A stretch of 64,000 nucleotides of DNA from Phreatobacter stygius (GTDB lineage: Bacteria > Pseudomonadota > Alphaproteobacteria > Rhizobiales > Phreatobacteraceae), in the NCBI RefSeq assembly GCF_005144885.1, contig NZ_CP039690.1:2059001-2123000 (forward strand), written 5' to 3'. Positions within the stretch are counted from its first letter, which is position 1. Each line of letters opens with the position of its first letter. The translations under genes were made by a program, and so were the position numbers. The notes under the pieces were generated by a model. The model worked only from the letters and a program-made list of their open reading frames with translations, had not been told where the DNA came from and did no database searches. Below are positions 35,419-44,553 of the stretch, in pieces.

Positions 35419-35703
35419 TCAGCGCCGACGCGGCGGCGGACGGCGCGCGGGCGCGCCAGGCGGACGCGGAGCGCCGGAACCCTCGCCCTTGTGGCGGAAC
35501 ACCAGCCGGCCCTTGTCGAGATCGTAAGGGGTCATTTCAACCGTCACCCGATCGCCAACCAGCGTCTTGATGCGGTTCTTTTTCATTTTGCCCGCCGTAT
35601 AGACGACCACAATGTGACCATTGTCGAGCTCCACCCGGAATCGGGCATCGGGCATGACCTCGGTCACCATGCCGTCGAACGTGAGTACGTCTTCTTTCGC
35701 CAT
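35419..35703 (-). CDS. infA: second translation initiation factor IF-1 with basic Pro-rich tail
   Basis: 94 aa against 72 for ordinary IF-1. The S1-like fold is intact: [30 protein letters not shown] opens it and [25 protein letters not shown] closes it. Where canonical IF-1 has HISGKMR, this reads YTAGKMK. The added tail (about residues 73-94) is Gly/Pro/Arg-rich. Rhizobiales often carry this second form beside the standard one. GGAGGGG precedes the ATG. Perhaps a stress or alternative initiation factor; the cold-shock gene upstream supports that. Confidence 0.88.
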   Translation of the reverse strand: MAKEDVLTFDGMVTEVMPDARFRVELDNGHIVVVYTAGKMKKNRIKTLVGDRVTVEMTPYDLDKGRLVFRHKGEGSGAPRPPGAPARRPPPRRR

Positions 35704-35871
35704 GGCAAGCCCCTCCGTGGGCAGCGCCTTATACGCGATACAAAAAACCCCGGCCAGGACGACAGAATCGCCCTGACAAGGGTTGCCTTGTAATCAAATT
35801 GACGCGTGACCGCCAACCTCTCGACGCCAGTACATCCATGGTCGGCGTGAAGAGGCGATCGCGCGTCGGGA

Positions 35872-36084
35872 TCAGGCCGCGACCTTCAACTGGTCGGCCG
35901 ACGACTTGCCGGTACGGCGGTCGGCGACGACTTCGAAGGAAACCTTCTGGCCTTCATTGAGGCCGTAAAGGCCAGCGCGCTCGACGGCGCTGATGTGAAC
36001 GAAAACGTCGGGTCCACCAGCGTCAGGCTGGATGAATCCATAGCCCTTCTGGGAGTTGAACCACTTCACGGTTCCGGTAGCCAT
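35872..36084 (-). CDS. cspA: CspA-family cold-shock protein
   Basis: 70 aa single-stranded nucleic-acid chaperone. RNP1 (KGYGFIQ) and RNP2 (VFVHIS) are intact in [15 protein letters not shown] and [22 protein letters not shown] precedes the ATG. The upstream 213 bp (36085-36297) contain no gene and are AT-richer than the surroundings, so a long, possibly temperature-responsive leader as in E. coli cspA is plausible; no defined fold was established. Confidence 0.95.
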   Translation of the reverse strand: MATGTVKWFNSQKGYGFIQPDAGGPDVFVHISAVERAGLYGLNEGQKVSFEVVADRRTGKSSADQLKVAA

Positions 36085-36297
36085 GTAGATGTCCTTTCGA
36101 GGAGAATGCGTATTTACTCATGCGAACGCGAAGCAACGCTGCACAAATCATCGACGTTAGGGAGGTCGTCAGCAGAGCACCGGACAAATCGCGGTGCGGG
36201 CCAAGTCGTTCGGCCGAAACTCGATAGACGTGAGCTAACAGTGATATACGTCCGAAATAAGGCAATCCGCCTTAATTAGGGCGACTTCGCGGTTGCC

Positions 36298-37941
36298 TCA
36301 GGTCAGCCGGCTTTGCCGCAACATTTCGCTCTGTTCGAGCAGCGGATAGGCGGTTGCGATGATATGCGCCGAGATGCGCTTCAGGTCACGCAGAATATCC
36401 AGATGCAGGCCGCTGACCTCATATCGCTCGCCATTGCCGCTGCGCACGCGGGCGAAATGCCGCTCGGTCGCCTCGCGTTCCCGGTTGCGAAAGACCTCCT
36501 TCTCCTCGGCGAGCTTGCGCGCCGCGGTGAGCTCGCCGCCGGTGAACACCGCGATCGCCAGCTGCAGGTCTTCCAGCAGCCGGCTGTGCATCTGCTCGAT
36601 CTCGGCGAGCGCATCGGGCGGCAGGGCGAGCCGGTTCTTGATCTGCTTCGACGCGAGCTTCATCAGGCTCTTTTCGACGACGTCGCCGACATGTTCCAGA
36701 TTGATCGCGAAGGCCAGGACGTCGGACAGCCGCCGGCTTTCCGCCTCGGTCAGGGCCTCACCGTCGATGGCCGACAGATATTGCTCGATCGCGGCATGCA
36801 GGCGGTCGAGGATATTGTCCATGTGGACGACCTCGGCCACCCGCTTGCGGTCGCCGGTATGGAACACGTCCTGCGAGCCGCGCAGCATGGCTTCGACCAC
36901 ATCGGTCATGCGCAAGGTCTCGCGCACCGCATTGGCGAGTGCCACGGCCGGCGTATCGAGCGCCGAGGCGGAGAGATATTTCGGCGCGCCGGGATCGCCA
37001 GCCTTGATCGCCTCGGGAAACAGCCAGACCAGCAGCCGGGCGACCGGCGGCAGCAGGCCAATGAACACCAGCGCCACCGCCAGATTGAACGCCAGGTGAA
37101 AGCTCGCCGCCATCGGTCCGGGCGACAGGCCCCATGCGCCGAGCTCGCGGGCGATCGGCCCGAGCAGCGGCAGGACGGCGACGCAACCGACCACCCGGGT
37201 GATCAGATTGCCGGCGGCGAGCCTGAGCTTGGCCGGATCGCCGCCAATCGCCTCGATCGCCGGATTGAGCGCGCTGCCGAGATTGGCGCCGAGCACCATG
37301 GCGAGCGCCGCCGGCGGTGCGACATGGCCGGCCGCCGCCATCGACATGATGAACAGCACCACGGCGACACTCGAATGCGCCGCCCAGGTCAGTGCCGCGG
37401 CGACCGCGAGATTGAGCAGGGGATCGCGGGTCAGCGCCGCGAACAGGTCGCGCACCGCCGGCGCGTCCTCCACCGGTCGCATGGTCTCGGCGAGCAGATG
37501 CAGCGCCAGCAGCATGAGCCCGAGCCCGATCGCGGCCCGGCCGAGATCGCGCACCCGGGTCCGGCTGCCGCGCCGGAATGCCACCAGGCCGCCCAGGATG
37601 AACAGCGGGAAGACCAGCGAAATGTCGAAGGAGAGCGCCTGGACGATCACCGCCGTGCCGACATTAGCGCCCAGCATCAGCGCCATGGCCGGCACCAGGC
37701 TGACCGCGCCCTCGGCGGCAAAGGAGGTGGCGAGCAGGGCGGTGGCCGTGCTGCTCTGCAGCGCCGCGGTCACCGCCGCCCCCGACAGGAAGGCCGACAG
37801 GCGGTTCTTCAACCCGACGGCAAGGAAACGCCTGAGCTCGCTGCCAAAGGCCCGCATGATGCCGGTATGCACCATGTGAATGCCCCAGAGCAGCAGCGCG
37901 ACATCGCCGAGCAGCCGAATGATGACTTGGGTCGCCGACAT
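36298..37941 (-). CDS. Na/Pi cotransporter family protein with PhoU-like tail
   Basis: 547 aa. Two inverted Na_Pi_cotrans repeats carry the QSST-type signatures (ALQSSTATALLATSFAAEGA, and AAHSSVAVVLFIMSMAAAG) and the LGANVGTAV / LGANLGSALNP loops. About nine TM segments are followed from residue 330 by a cytoplasmic helical PhoU-like domain. Family members move phosphate with Na+ and may export excess phosphate. Nothing nearby belongs to the Pho regulon. Confidence 0.92.
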   Translation of the reverse strand: MSATQVIIRLLGDVALLLWGIHMVHTGIMRAFGSELRRFLAVGLKNRLSAFLSGAAVTAALQSSTATALLATSFAAEGAVSLVPAMALMLGANVGTAVIVQALSFDISLVFPLFILGGLVAFRRGSRTRVRDLGRAAIGLGLMLLALHLLAETMRPVEDAPAVRDLFAALTRDPLLNLAVAAALTWAAHSSVAVVLFIMSMAAAGHVAPPAALAMVLGANLGSALNPAIEAIGGDPAKLRLAAGNLITRVVGCVAVLPLLGPIARELGAWGLSPGPMAASFHLAFNLAVALVFIGLLPPVARLLVWLFPEAIKAGDPGAPKYLSASALDTPAVALANAVRETLRMTDVVEAMLRGSQDVFHTGDRKRVAEVVHMDNILDRLHAAIEQYLSAIDGEALTEAESRRLSDVLAFAINLEHVGDVVEKSLMKLASKQIKNRLALPPDALAEIEQMHSRLLEDLQLAIAVFTGGELTAARKLAEEKEVFRNREREATERHFARVRSGNGERYEVSGLHLDILRDLKRISAHIIATAYPLLEQSEMLRQSRLT

Positions 37942-37959
37942 CGCGCCTCCGCAGGCATT

Positions 37960-38142
37960 CTATCTGGCATGCAAGTTCGACGACAATGCGATCTGCCCGG
38001 CGCCGATGATCGGCACCGGCACCAGCGGCATCAACAGCCCGGCGCCATAGCCGGCCATGCCGCCGACGATCGCCGCCCCGAATGCCGTGCCCGCCACCAG
38101 GACGGCCTGGACGCGGCTGACATCGGCGAGCGAAAAGGCCAT
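37960..38142 (-). pseudogene. truncated TSUP/TauE-SafE-type transporter remnant
   Basis: A 60-codon reading frame whose first 45 residues (VAGTAFGAAIVGGMAGYGAGLLMPLVPVPIIGA, read across the gap) resemble the N-terminal helix of sulfite-exporter TauE/SafE-type proteins, normally about 250 aa. After IIGAGQ the match ends in an unrelated NLHAR and a stop, 18 bp before the Na/Pi gene. No ribosome-binding site is evident. It is best read as the 5' relic of a deleted gene. Confidence 0.55.
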
Positions 38143-38224
38143 CGAGCGACTCGGCGTGGACGGAGGCGGCAGCGCGTTCTAGGCTCGCCGCCGATTCCCG
38201 TCCATCGTGGTCCCCGATTCGCCC

Positions 38225-40411
38225 ATGCGCGAGAGCGCTGCCTCATCGTCTGAAAGTCCGGTCGAGACGCTGACCGGTACCGTCGAACGCGTGACGTTCC
38301 ATTCGCCCGCGACCGGATTCGCGGTGCTGAAGGTGCGTGTCCGCGGGCGGCCGCAGCCGGTTTCGATCGTCGGCACGACGGCGGCGGTGGCCGCCGGCGA
38401 GATGATGACCGCGCAAGGCACCTGGGTGAACGACCGCACCCATGGCCTGCAGTTCAAGGCGAGCGCGCTGGTCACCGCCCCGCCCGCCTCGAAGGACGGC
38501 ATCGAACGCTACCTGTCGTCGGGCGCGATCAAGGGCATTGGCATCGCCACCGCCCACAAGATCGTCCAGGCCTTCGGCAAGCGCACCTTCGAGGTGCTCG
38601 ACAACGAACCGCATCGGCTGAGCGAGCTGCCGGGCCTGACCACGGCCCGGATCAAACGGATCACCGAAAGCTGGGCCGAGGATCGCATCGTGCGCGATCT
38701 CGGCGTGTTCCTGCAGGAGCACGGCCTTGGTCTCGGCCAGGCGACACGGGTGTTCCGCGCGCTCGGTCCGGAAGCGATCGGGCTGATCCGCCAGGATCCC
38801 TACCGGCTGGCCCGCGACGTGCGCGGCATCGGCTTCCTCACCGCCGACCAGGTGGCGACCTCCCTCGGCCTGAAGCGCGACGCGCCGGAGCGGCTGCGCG
38901 CCGGCATCACCTTCGCCTTGCAGGAGGCGCGCGACGACGGCCATTGCGGCCTGCCGCGCGAGGCCGCCATGTCGCTGGCCGCCCGTCTGCTCGATGCCGA
39001 CGAGGACCTGATCGAACAGGCCGCCGATACCGAGGTGGCGAACCGCAACCTGATTGCCGACACGATCGGTGGCGCGCCGCATCTGTTCCTGAGGGAATTG
39101 CATCGCGCCGAGAAGGTCATTGGCGACAAGCTCAGGGACCTGATCGTCGGCGAACCGCCCTGGGGGCGCATCGATCTCGCAACCGAGGTGCCGCGGGTCG
39201 AGGCCCGCACCGGCAAGGCGCTAGCGCCGTCGCAACGCGAGGCCCTGAACGTCATCCTGGGCGCCAAGGTCTCGGTGATCACCGGCGGCCCGGGCGTCGG
39301 CAAGACCACGCTGCTCGACACCATCCTGAAGATCCTCACCCGCCAGGACGTCTCGGTGGTGCTCGCCGCCCCGACCGGCCGCGCCGCCAAGCGCATGACC
39401 GAGCAGACCGGCATCGAGGCCAAGACCATCCACCGCCTGCTCGAGATCGATCCGGAATTCGGCGCCTTCTCGCGCGGCCGCGACAATCTCCTGGCCTGTG
39501 ACCTGCTGGTGGTCGACGAAACCTCGATGGTCGACGTGCCCTTGATGATGGCGCTGGTCGAGGCTCTGCCGACGGCATCCGCCCTGCTGCTGGTCGGCGA
39601 CGTCGATCAGCTGCCGCCGGTCGGCCCGGGCCAGGTGCTCGCCGATGTCATCGCCTCCGATCTCGTGCCGGTCGCCCGCCTGACCGAGGTGTTCCGTCAG
39701 GCCGAGGCGAGCCGCATCATCGCCAATGCCCACCGGATCAACCGCGGCGAGATGCCGGAACTGCCGGCGCCCGGCGTGCAGAGCGACTTCTATTTCGTCG
39801 AGATGAACTCGCCCGAGGACGGGCTCGCCAAGATCATCGAAATCGTCAAGGAGCGCATTCCCCGCCGCTTCGGCCTCGACCCGATGCGTGACGTGCAGAT
39901 CCTGGCGCCGATGAACAAGGGCGTGCTCGGCGCCCGCAACATCAATGTCGAGGTCCAGAAGGTCCTGAACCCGTCGCAGGGCCGCTCGGTCGAACGTTAT
40001 GGCTGGACCTATGCCGCCGGCGACCGGGTCATGCAGACGGCCAATGACTATGACCGCGACGTGTTCAACGGCGACCTCGGCTCGGTGCTGCGCATCGACC
40101 AGGAAGAAGGCGAGCTGGTCGCTCTCTTCGACGGCCGGCAGGTGAGCTATTCCTTCGCCGAACTCGAAAACCTCATGCCGGCCTATGCCACCACCATTCA
40201 CAAGAGCCAGGGCTCGGAATATCCGGCCGTGGTGGTGCCGGTGACCATGCAGCATTACGCCATGCTGGCGCGCAACCTGATCTATACGGCGGTGACCCGC
40301 GGCCGCTCGCTGGTGGTCATGGTCGGCGAGACGCGCGCCCTGAAGATCGCGGTCGGCGGCGGGCGGTCGAAGCCGCGCACCACCAAGCTCAGGGAATGGC
40401 TGACGACCTGA
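38225..40411 (+). CDS. recD2: ATP-dependent RecD2-type DNA helicase
   Basis: 728 aa, the RecBC-independent RecD-like 5'-3' helicase. The ATG at 38225 is preferred to a GTG at 38207. After an N-terminal OB-like part and HhH region (IKGIGIATAHKIVQAFG, GLTTARIKRIT) come Walker A (TGGPGVGKTT, about residue 358), AAPTGRAAKRM, Walker B (LLVVDETSMVD), DVDQLPPVGPGQVL, LTEVFRQ, and motif VI ATTIHKSQGSEYPAVVVP with YTAVTRGR. Repair or replication-fork roles are known for the family. Confidence 0.94.
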   Translation: MRESAASSSESPVETLTGTVERVTFHSPATGFAVLKVRVRGRPQPVSIVGTTAAVAAGEMMTAQGTWVNDRTHGLQFKASALVTAPPASKDGIERYLSSGAIKGIGIATAHKIVQAFGKRTFEVLDNEPHRLSELPGLTTARIKRITESWAEDRIVRDLGVFLQEHGLGLGQATRVFRALGPEAIGLIRQDPYRLARDVRGIGFLTADQVATSLGLKRDAPERLRAGITFALQEARDDGHCGLPREAAMSLAARLLDADEDLIEQAADTEVANRNLIADTIGGAPHLFLRELHRAEKVIGDKLRDLIVGEPPWGRIDLATEVPRVEARTGKALAPSQREALNVILGAKVSVITGGPGVGKTTLLDTILKILTRQDVSVVLAAPTGRAAKRMTEQTGIEAKTIHRLLEIDPEFGAFSRGRDNLLACDLLVVDETSMVDVPLMMALVEALPTASALLLVGDVDQLPPVGPGQVLADVIASDLVPVARLTEVFRQAEASRIIANAHRINRGEMPELPAPGVQSDFYFVEMNSPEDGLAKIIEIVKERIPRRFGLDPMRDVQILAPMNKGVLGARNINVEVQKVLNPSQGRSVERYGWTYAAGDRVMQTANDYDRDVFNGDLGSVLRIDQEEGELVALFDGRQVSYSFAELENLMPAYATTIHKSQGSEYPAVVVPVTMQHYAMLARNLIYTAVTRGRSLVVMVGETRALKIAVGGGRSKPRTTKLREWLTT

Positions 40412-40491
40412 ACGCCGGGCGCGGCTTCGGCATTTCGATAGTTCGGCCGCGGCCGAAGCATTGGCTGATCGATCGGGTTAGACTGTTGGCC

Positions 40492-41211
40492 ATGAAAGAC
40501 GGACCCAGCATCTCCGAAGTGGCCGCCCTGATCGGTGATCCCGCGCGCGCCAACATGCTCGCCGCCCTGATGTCCGGCCGCGCGCTGACCGCCAGCGAAT
40601 TGGCCCACGAGGCCGGCATCACCGCGCAGACCGCCAGCGGCCATCTCGGCAAGCTGCGCGAGGCCGGGCTCCTGCTGGTCGCGGCGCAAGGCCGCCACCG
40701 CTATTTCCAGCTGTCCGGTGCCGATATCGCCCTGGTGCTCGAAGGCCTGATGGGGATCGCCGCCCGTACCGGGCGCTTGCGCACCCGCACCGGCCCGCGC
40801 GATCCGGCCATGCGCAAGGCACGCGTCTGCTACGACCATATCGCCGGCGAATGGGCGGTGCGCCTGTTCGATGCCTTCATCGCCAATGGCCGCCTCGCCG
40901 ACCGCGACGGCCAGCTTGCGGTGACATCCATCGGCAAGGCGCTGTTCACCGCCGAGGGCATCGATTTCGACCGGATGGCGACGAGCCGCCGGCCGGTCTG
41001 CCGGTCCTGCCTCGACTGGAGCGAACGCCGGCCGCATCTGAGCGGCGCGCTCGGCAAGGCGCTGCTCGACCTGATGCTGGCGAAGAACTGGGTACGCCGC
41101 ACCGCCGAGAGCCGGGGTCTCGACATCACGCCGCCCGGTCACCGGATGTTCCTGAGCTGGATCGGCGACAGCGAGGAAGCCCGGCCGACGGTCGTCGGCC
41201 AAGGCGGCTGA
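40492..41211 (+). CDS. ArsR-family transcriptional regulator with long C-terminal domain
   Basis: Start MKDGPSISEVAALIGDPARANML; 239 aa, twice the usual ArsR length. The winged HTH covers about residues 10-85 (ALTASELAHEAGITAQTASGHLGKLREAGLL, HRYFQLSG). The C-terminal part has DHIAGEWAVRLFDAFIANG and a CRSCLDWSERRPHLSGALGKALL motif in which the CRSC pair could bind metal. Such extended ArsR proteins occur widely in rhizobia; the signal is unknown. It follows recD2 by 80 bp. Confidence 0.88.
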   Translation: MKDGPSISEVAALIGDPARANMLAALMSGRALTASELAHEAGITAQTASGHLGKLREAGLLLVAAQGRHRYFQLSGADIALVLEGLMGIAARTGRLRTRTGPRDPAMRKARVCYDHIAGEWAVRLFDAFIANGRLADRDGQLAVTSIGKALFTAEGIDFDRMATSRRPVCRSCLDWSERRPHLSGALGKALLDLMLAKNWVRRTAESRGLDITPPGHRMFLSWIGDSEEARPTVVGQGG

Positions 41212-41221
41212 CGCGAATGGT

Positions 41222-41932
41222 CTAGATCGAAACCACCACCGCGACCGCGCCCTCGAGTTCCGGAAGCCAGCGGGCAATGCCGCTGACCGCGGGATGATCG
41301 GGATCCGCGACGGTCACCTGGCCCAGGGCGTCGACCGCCGCCGCAAAACCGCGGGGATCGCGCGAGACCGGCATGACCGCAGCCTTCCAGACAGCCTCCT
41401 TGGCGGCCCAGACCAGGGCCGCCGTGATGGCGCGCTCGGCCGGCGCCGCGGCGTCGACCGCGGCGATCTCACGCGCATGCATGCGGGTCCGCGGCAAGGC
41501 GGCTTCGGCGATCGGTGCTTCGACATCGACGCCGATCGGCCGGTTCCACAGTCCCACCGCCAGGCGGTGGCCGCGGCTCGACGCCGAGACGTGCAGGCCA
41601 AGCCCGGTCACCAGGGGCTCGCCGACCGGACCCCGCTCGAGCGGCACCAGCGGCGGCGCCAGTCCGATCGCGGCCCCGACCGCCAGCCGCAAAGCGGCCC
41701 GGCGCTCGGTCAGTTCGGCGCGCCGGTCGGCGTGGTGGATGCCGGCGAGCAGGTCCCGCTCCGGACGCGGCAGCACCACCGCCCCGAGCGCCGCGGCGAC
41801 TTCGGGGTCGCGCCGGTCCAGCACATGGACGATCGGCCTCGTCAGGGGCACCCGCCCGTCGCGCGGCACGGCAAAAGCCCCCGGCGCGCGCGCATCGGGG
41901 GCCTGGAAGCGGAAGTCGACATCGAGGCTCAA
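41222..41932 (-). CDS. 4'-phosphopantetheinyl transferase superfamily protein (Sfp-like)
   Basis: 236 aa, the two-lobed Sfp/Gsp size. The Mg-binding motif appears as IGVDVEAPI and the second signature as WAAKEAVWKAAVMP, matching GxDxE and WxxKEAxxK. It activates acyl, peptidyl or aryl carrier proteins with phosphopantetheine from CoA. No polyketide or NRPS genes are present in the window, so the partner lies elsewhere. It converges on the ArsR gene with 10 bp between stops. Confidence 0.88.
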   Translation of the reverse strand: MSLDVDFRFQAPDARAPGAFAVPRDGRVPLTRPIVHVLDRRDPEVAAALGAVVLPRPERDLLAGIHHADRRAELTERRAALRLAVGAAIGLAPPLVPLERGPVGEPLVTGLGLHVSASSRGHRLAVGLWNRPIGVDVEAPIAEAALPRTRMHAREIAAVDAAAPAERAITAALVWAAKEAVWKAAVMPVSRDPRGFAAAVDALGQVTVADPDHPAVSGIARWLPELEGAVAVVVSI

Positions 41933-42079
41933 GACATGACCCTGGTCGGTTGGGCGGCTGCGCCGATCCCGGCGCTGGTCGAGACTATTGTCTCCCCCTT
42001 CATGACCGCGGTGAGGCGGCCGGGCCGGGCGAAATCGCCAAGGTCCGTCCCCAAGGCTAGCCGGGATTTCTCACGCCGG

Positions 42080-44470
42080 CTACAGACGCGCGATGGCCGC
42101 CGGCGGCGGCGGCGCGATCATGATGCCGCGCTCGCGGAACCGGCTGAGGATGGCAAGCTGCAGGTCGCTGCGCACGGTCAGCGAATATTCGACATTCGAA
42201 ACCACGCAGCGCAGCTCGAAATCGAGGCCGGAATCGGCGAAGCGCATCAGGAACACCCGCGGCGGCGGCTGCTGCATGATGAAGCGGTTCTCACAGGCCA
42301 CCGCGATCAGCTCGTCGCGGACGACTTCCGGATCGGATTCATAGGCCACCCGCACCGGCACGGCGATGCGGCTCAGCGTGTTCGAATGGGTCCAGTTCTT
42401 GACCACCCCGGTGATCATCTCGGCATTCGGCACGATGACGGTGGCGCGCTCGAAAGTTTCGATCTCGGTGGAGCGCACCGAGATCTTGCGGACATAACCT
42501 TCCTCGCCCTTCACCACGATGGAATCGCCGACCCTAATCGGCCGCTCGGCCAGCAGGATCAGGCCGGAGACGAAATTCGAGGTGATCGACTGCAGGCCGA
42601 AACCGATGCCGACCGACAGGGCACCGGCAACAATGGCGAGGTTCGACAGGTCGAGGCCGAGCTGGCGCAGGGTGATGCCCAGCACCAGGGCAAAACCGGC
42701 ATAGCCGAAAATGGTCGAAACCGAGTTCTGCAGGCCGGCATCCATGCCCGACAGCGGCAGCACCTTGTCGCGCACCCAGCGCTGCACGCCACGCAGCATG
42801 AAGAAACCGATGAGCAGGACCAGCACGCCACCGGCCACCGTCAGCGCCAGGGTCCTGAGCTCGTGGAAGCGCAATCCGAAAAAAGCGTCGTCGAGCGTTG
42901 CCGCGGCGCCGCCGAACCCCCAGGGCCCGAAGACGGTGAAGGCCGACATGACCAGGATGACCACCCGCAGAACGCCGGCGAGCAAGGTGCCGACCAATTG
43001 CAGCCGCTCGGGCTTGATGCCGATCGAGGCGGCAAGCACGCGGCCGCGATGGGTCGACGCGCCGCACCATTCGGCGATGACCGCATCGAGCAGGTTGAGG
43101 ATCAGGATCGTGGCCGCCGCGATCACCACCGCCGCGACCAGCCGGGTGGCAACGAAAGCGGCAAGCGCCGAATAGCCGGCGATCAGGCCGACGACCACCA
43201 CCGCGACGATCAGCCAGAGCGCCGGCCGGGTCCAACCCCAGATCGGCGGCTCCTTGACCGCGGCCTCCGCCACTTCGCCCGCCGGCGGCGTTTCGGCCTC
43301 GGGTGTCTCCGCCTCGTCCGGCTCGCGTTCCATCGTGCGCCGGAGGTAGACGACGATGACGCCGACAATGGCGAGCGCGGTCAGGCTGGTGATCAGCGCG
43401 GTGATCGCGACCGGCGCGATCAGCACGCGCGCGATCGCCAGGAAGAACACGCCGGAAGCGACGACCCAGGCGGCCACGCGCATGGCGTCGAAGATCGCGT
43501 CGCCCTGCTCGTCCGGCACCGGCACCAGCCGATAGGCCGGCGCGCCCGGCGCGAAGACGCCTTGCATGACGCCGCGGGTGAACGAAATGACCAGCACCGC
43601 GGCGATCAGGGCCTGCGGCACCAACGGTTCCGCGCGCGGCAGAACCAGGCCGAAATTTTCGACAATGGCGACCGCGATGCCGACCAGGATCGGCAGCACC
43701 AGCGAGCGTTCGGCGGCGACCCTGAGGTCGGCGAGCACCTTGGCAAGCTGCGACGCCGGCTTGTCGTCGGGGCGCCGGTAGAGCCCGCGCCGCCGGAGCG
43801 TCCGATAGATCGAGAACAGCGCCCCCGCCGCCATCAGCCCGACCGCCGCCGCCACCGCCAGCCGCCCGGTGCCGACGACATCGGTCAGGTGTTGCCACCA
43901 GTCGCCGATGAGGAAGCCGGCCGATCGCCACATCCAGGGCAGCGCGCCGGACAGGTCGGACCAGAAGCGCGGGTCGACCACCGAATTCGAGCGTTCGAAC
44001 AGTTCGGCGGTGAACAGCTGGCGCCGTTTCTCCACGATCCGGTCGGCCAGCTGATCGGCGCGGACCTGCAGCACCTTGATATTGCGCACCCTGGCGTCGA
44101 TATCGGCGACCGCCTTGGTCTGGGTGTCGCGCATCTGGCGCGCTTCCGGGGCCTCCGGCGGGGCGTTGTCGGCGGGTTTCGGACCAAGCTGCGTCAGCCG
44201 GTCGCGCGCTTCGGTCAGACGGGGTTCGACCTCGGCGAGCGCCACCACCAGCGCATCGCGCACCGGGTCGAGCTTGCGCTTCAGGTCGGTGAGCTCGTCA
44301 CCGGTGAGCCTGCGCTCCAATGCGGTTTCGATCTGGTCGAGCGCTGCCTTGGCCGGTTCGGCCGGGTCGCGTGCGGGTGCCTGGGCCAGAATCTGGCCGG
44401 CGACCAGGACCATGGCCAGGGCGGAAAGCAGGACCTGTGCGAGGACCAGGCGAAGACGTGAGCGCATCAT
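42080..44470 (-). CDS. large MscS-family mechanosensitive channel with DUF3772 domain
   Basis: About 796 aa, start chosen at MMRSRLRLV so that a signal peptide (residues 1-30, ending GQILAQA) comes first; an upstream ATG at 44509 is possible. A periplasmic coiled/DUF3772 region (about 35-150) is followed by some ten TM helices, and the MscS pore helix and beta domain appear as AGALSVGIGFGLQSITSNFVSGLILLAERPI. Such channels relieve hypo-osmotic pressure; the long periplasmic part may sense the envelope. Confidence 0.92.
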   Translation of the reverse strand: MMRSRLRLVLAQVLLSALAMVLVAGQILAQAPARDPAEPAKAALDQIETALERRLTGDELTDLKRKLDPVRDALVVALAEVEPRLTEARDRLTQLGPKPADNAPPEAPEARQMRDTQTKAVADIDARVRNIKVLQVRADQLADRIVEKRRQLFTAELFERSNSVVDPRFWSDLSGALPWMWRSAGFLIGDWWQHLTDVVGTGRLAVAAAVGLMAAGALFSIYRTLRRRGLYRRPDDKPASQLAKVLADLRVAAERSLVLPILVGIAVAIVENFGLVLPRAEPLVPQALIAAVLVISFTRGVMQGVFAPGAPAYRLVPVPDEQGDAIFDAMRVAAWVVASGVFFLAIARVLIAPVAITALITSLTALAIVGVIVVYLRRTMEREPDEAETPEAETPPAGEVAEAAVKEPPIWGWTRPALWLIVAVVVVGLIAGYSALAAFVATRLVAAVVIAAATILILNLLDAVIAEWCGASTHRGRVLAASIGIKPERLQLVGTLLAGVLRVVILVMSAFTVFGPWGFGGAAATLDDAFFGLRFHELRTLALTVAGGVLVLLIGFFMLRGVQRWVRDKVLPLSGMDAGLQNSVSTIFGYAGFALVLGITLRQLGLDLSNLAIVAGALSVGIGFGLQSITSNFVSGLILLAERPIRVGDSIVVKGEEGYVRKISVRSTEIETFERATVIVPNAEMITGVVKNWTHSNTLSRIAVPVRVAYESDPEVVRDELIAVACENRFIMQQPPPRVFLMRFADSGLDFELRCVVSNVEYSLTVRSDLQLAILSRFRERGIMIAPPPPAAIARL

Positions 44471-44553
44471 GGTTCCAGAGAGCGGGGGACGAATCGGTTC
44501 AGCCACCATGACACAGCCGAGGCGGCCGACCGAAGGCGGCCGGCCGACCGGAC

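Noticed and set aside
41294-44461. A 1055-codon open frame antisense to the MscS and phosphopantetheinyl transferase genes
   Set aside because: High GC makes stop codons rare in some antisense frames. The translation is low-complexity (Arg/Asp/Gln/His-rich) without domains, and the opposite strand has clear families.
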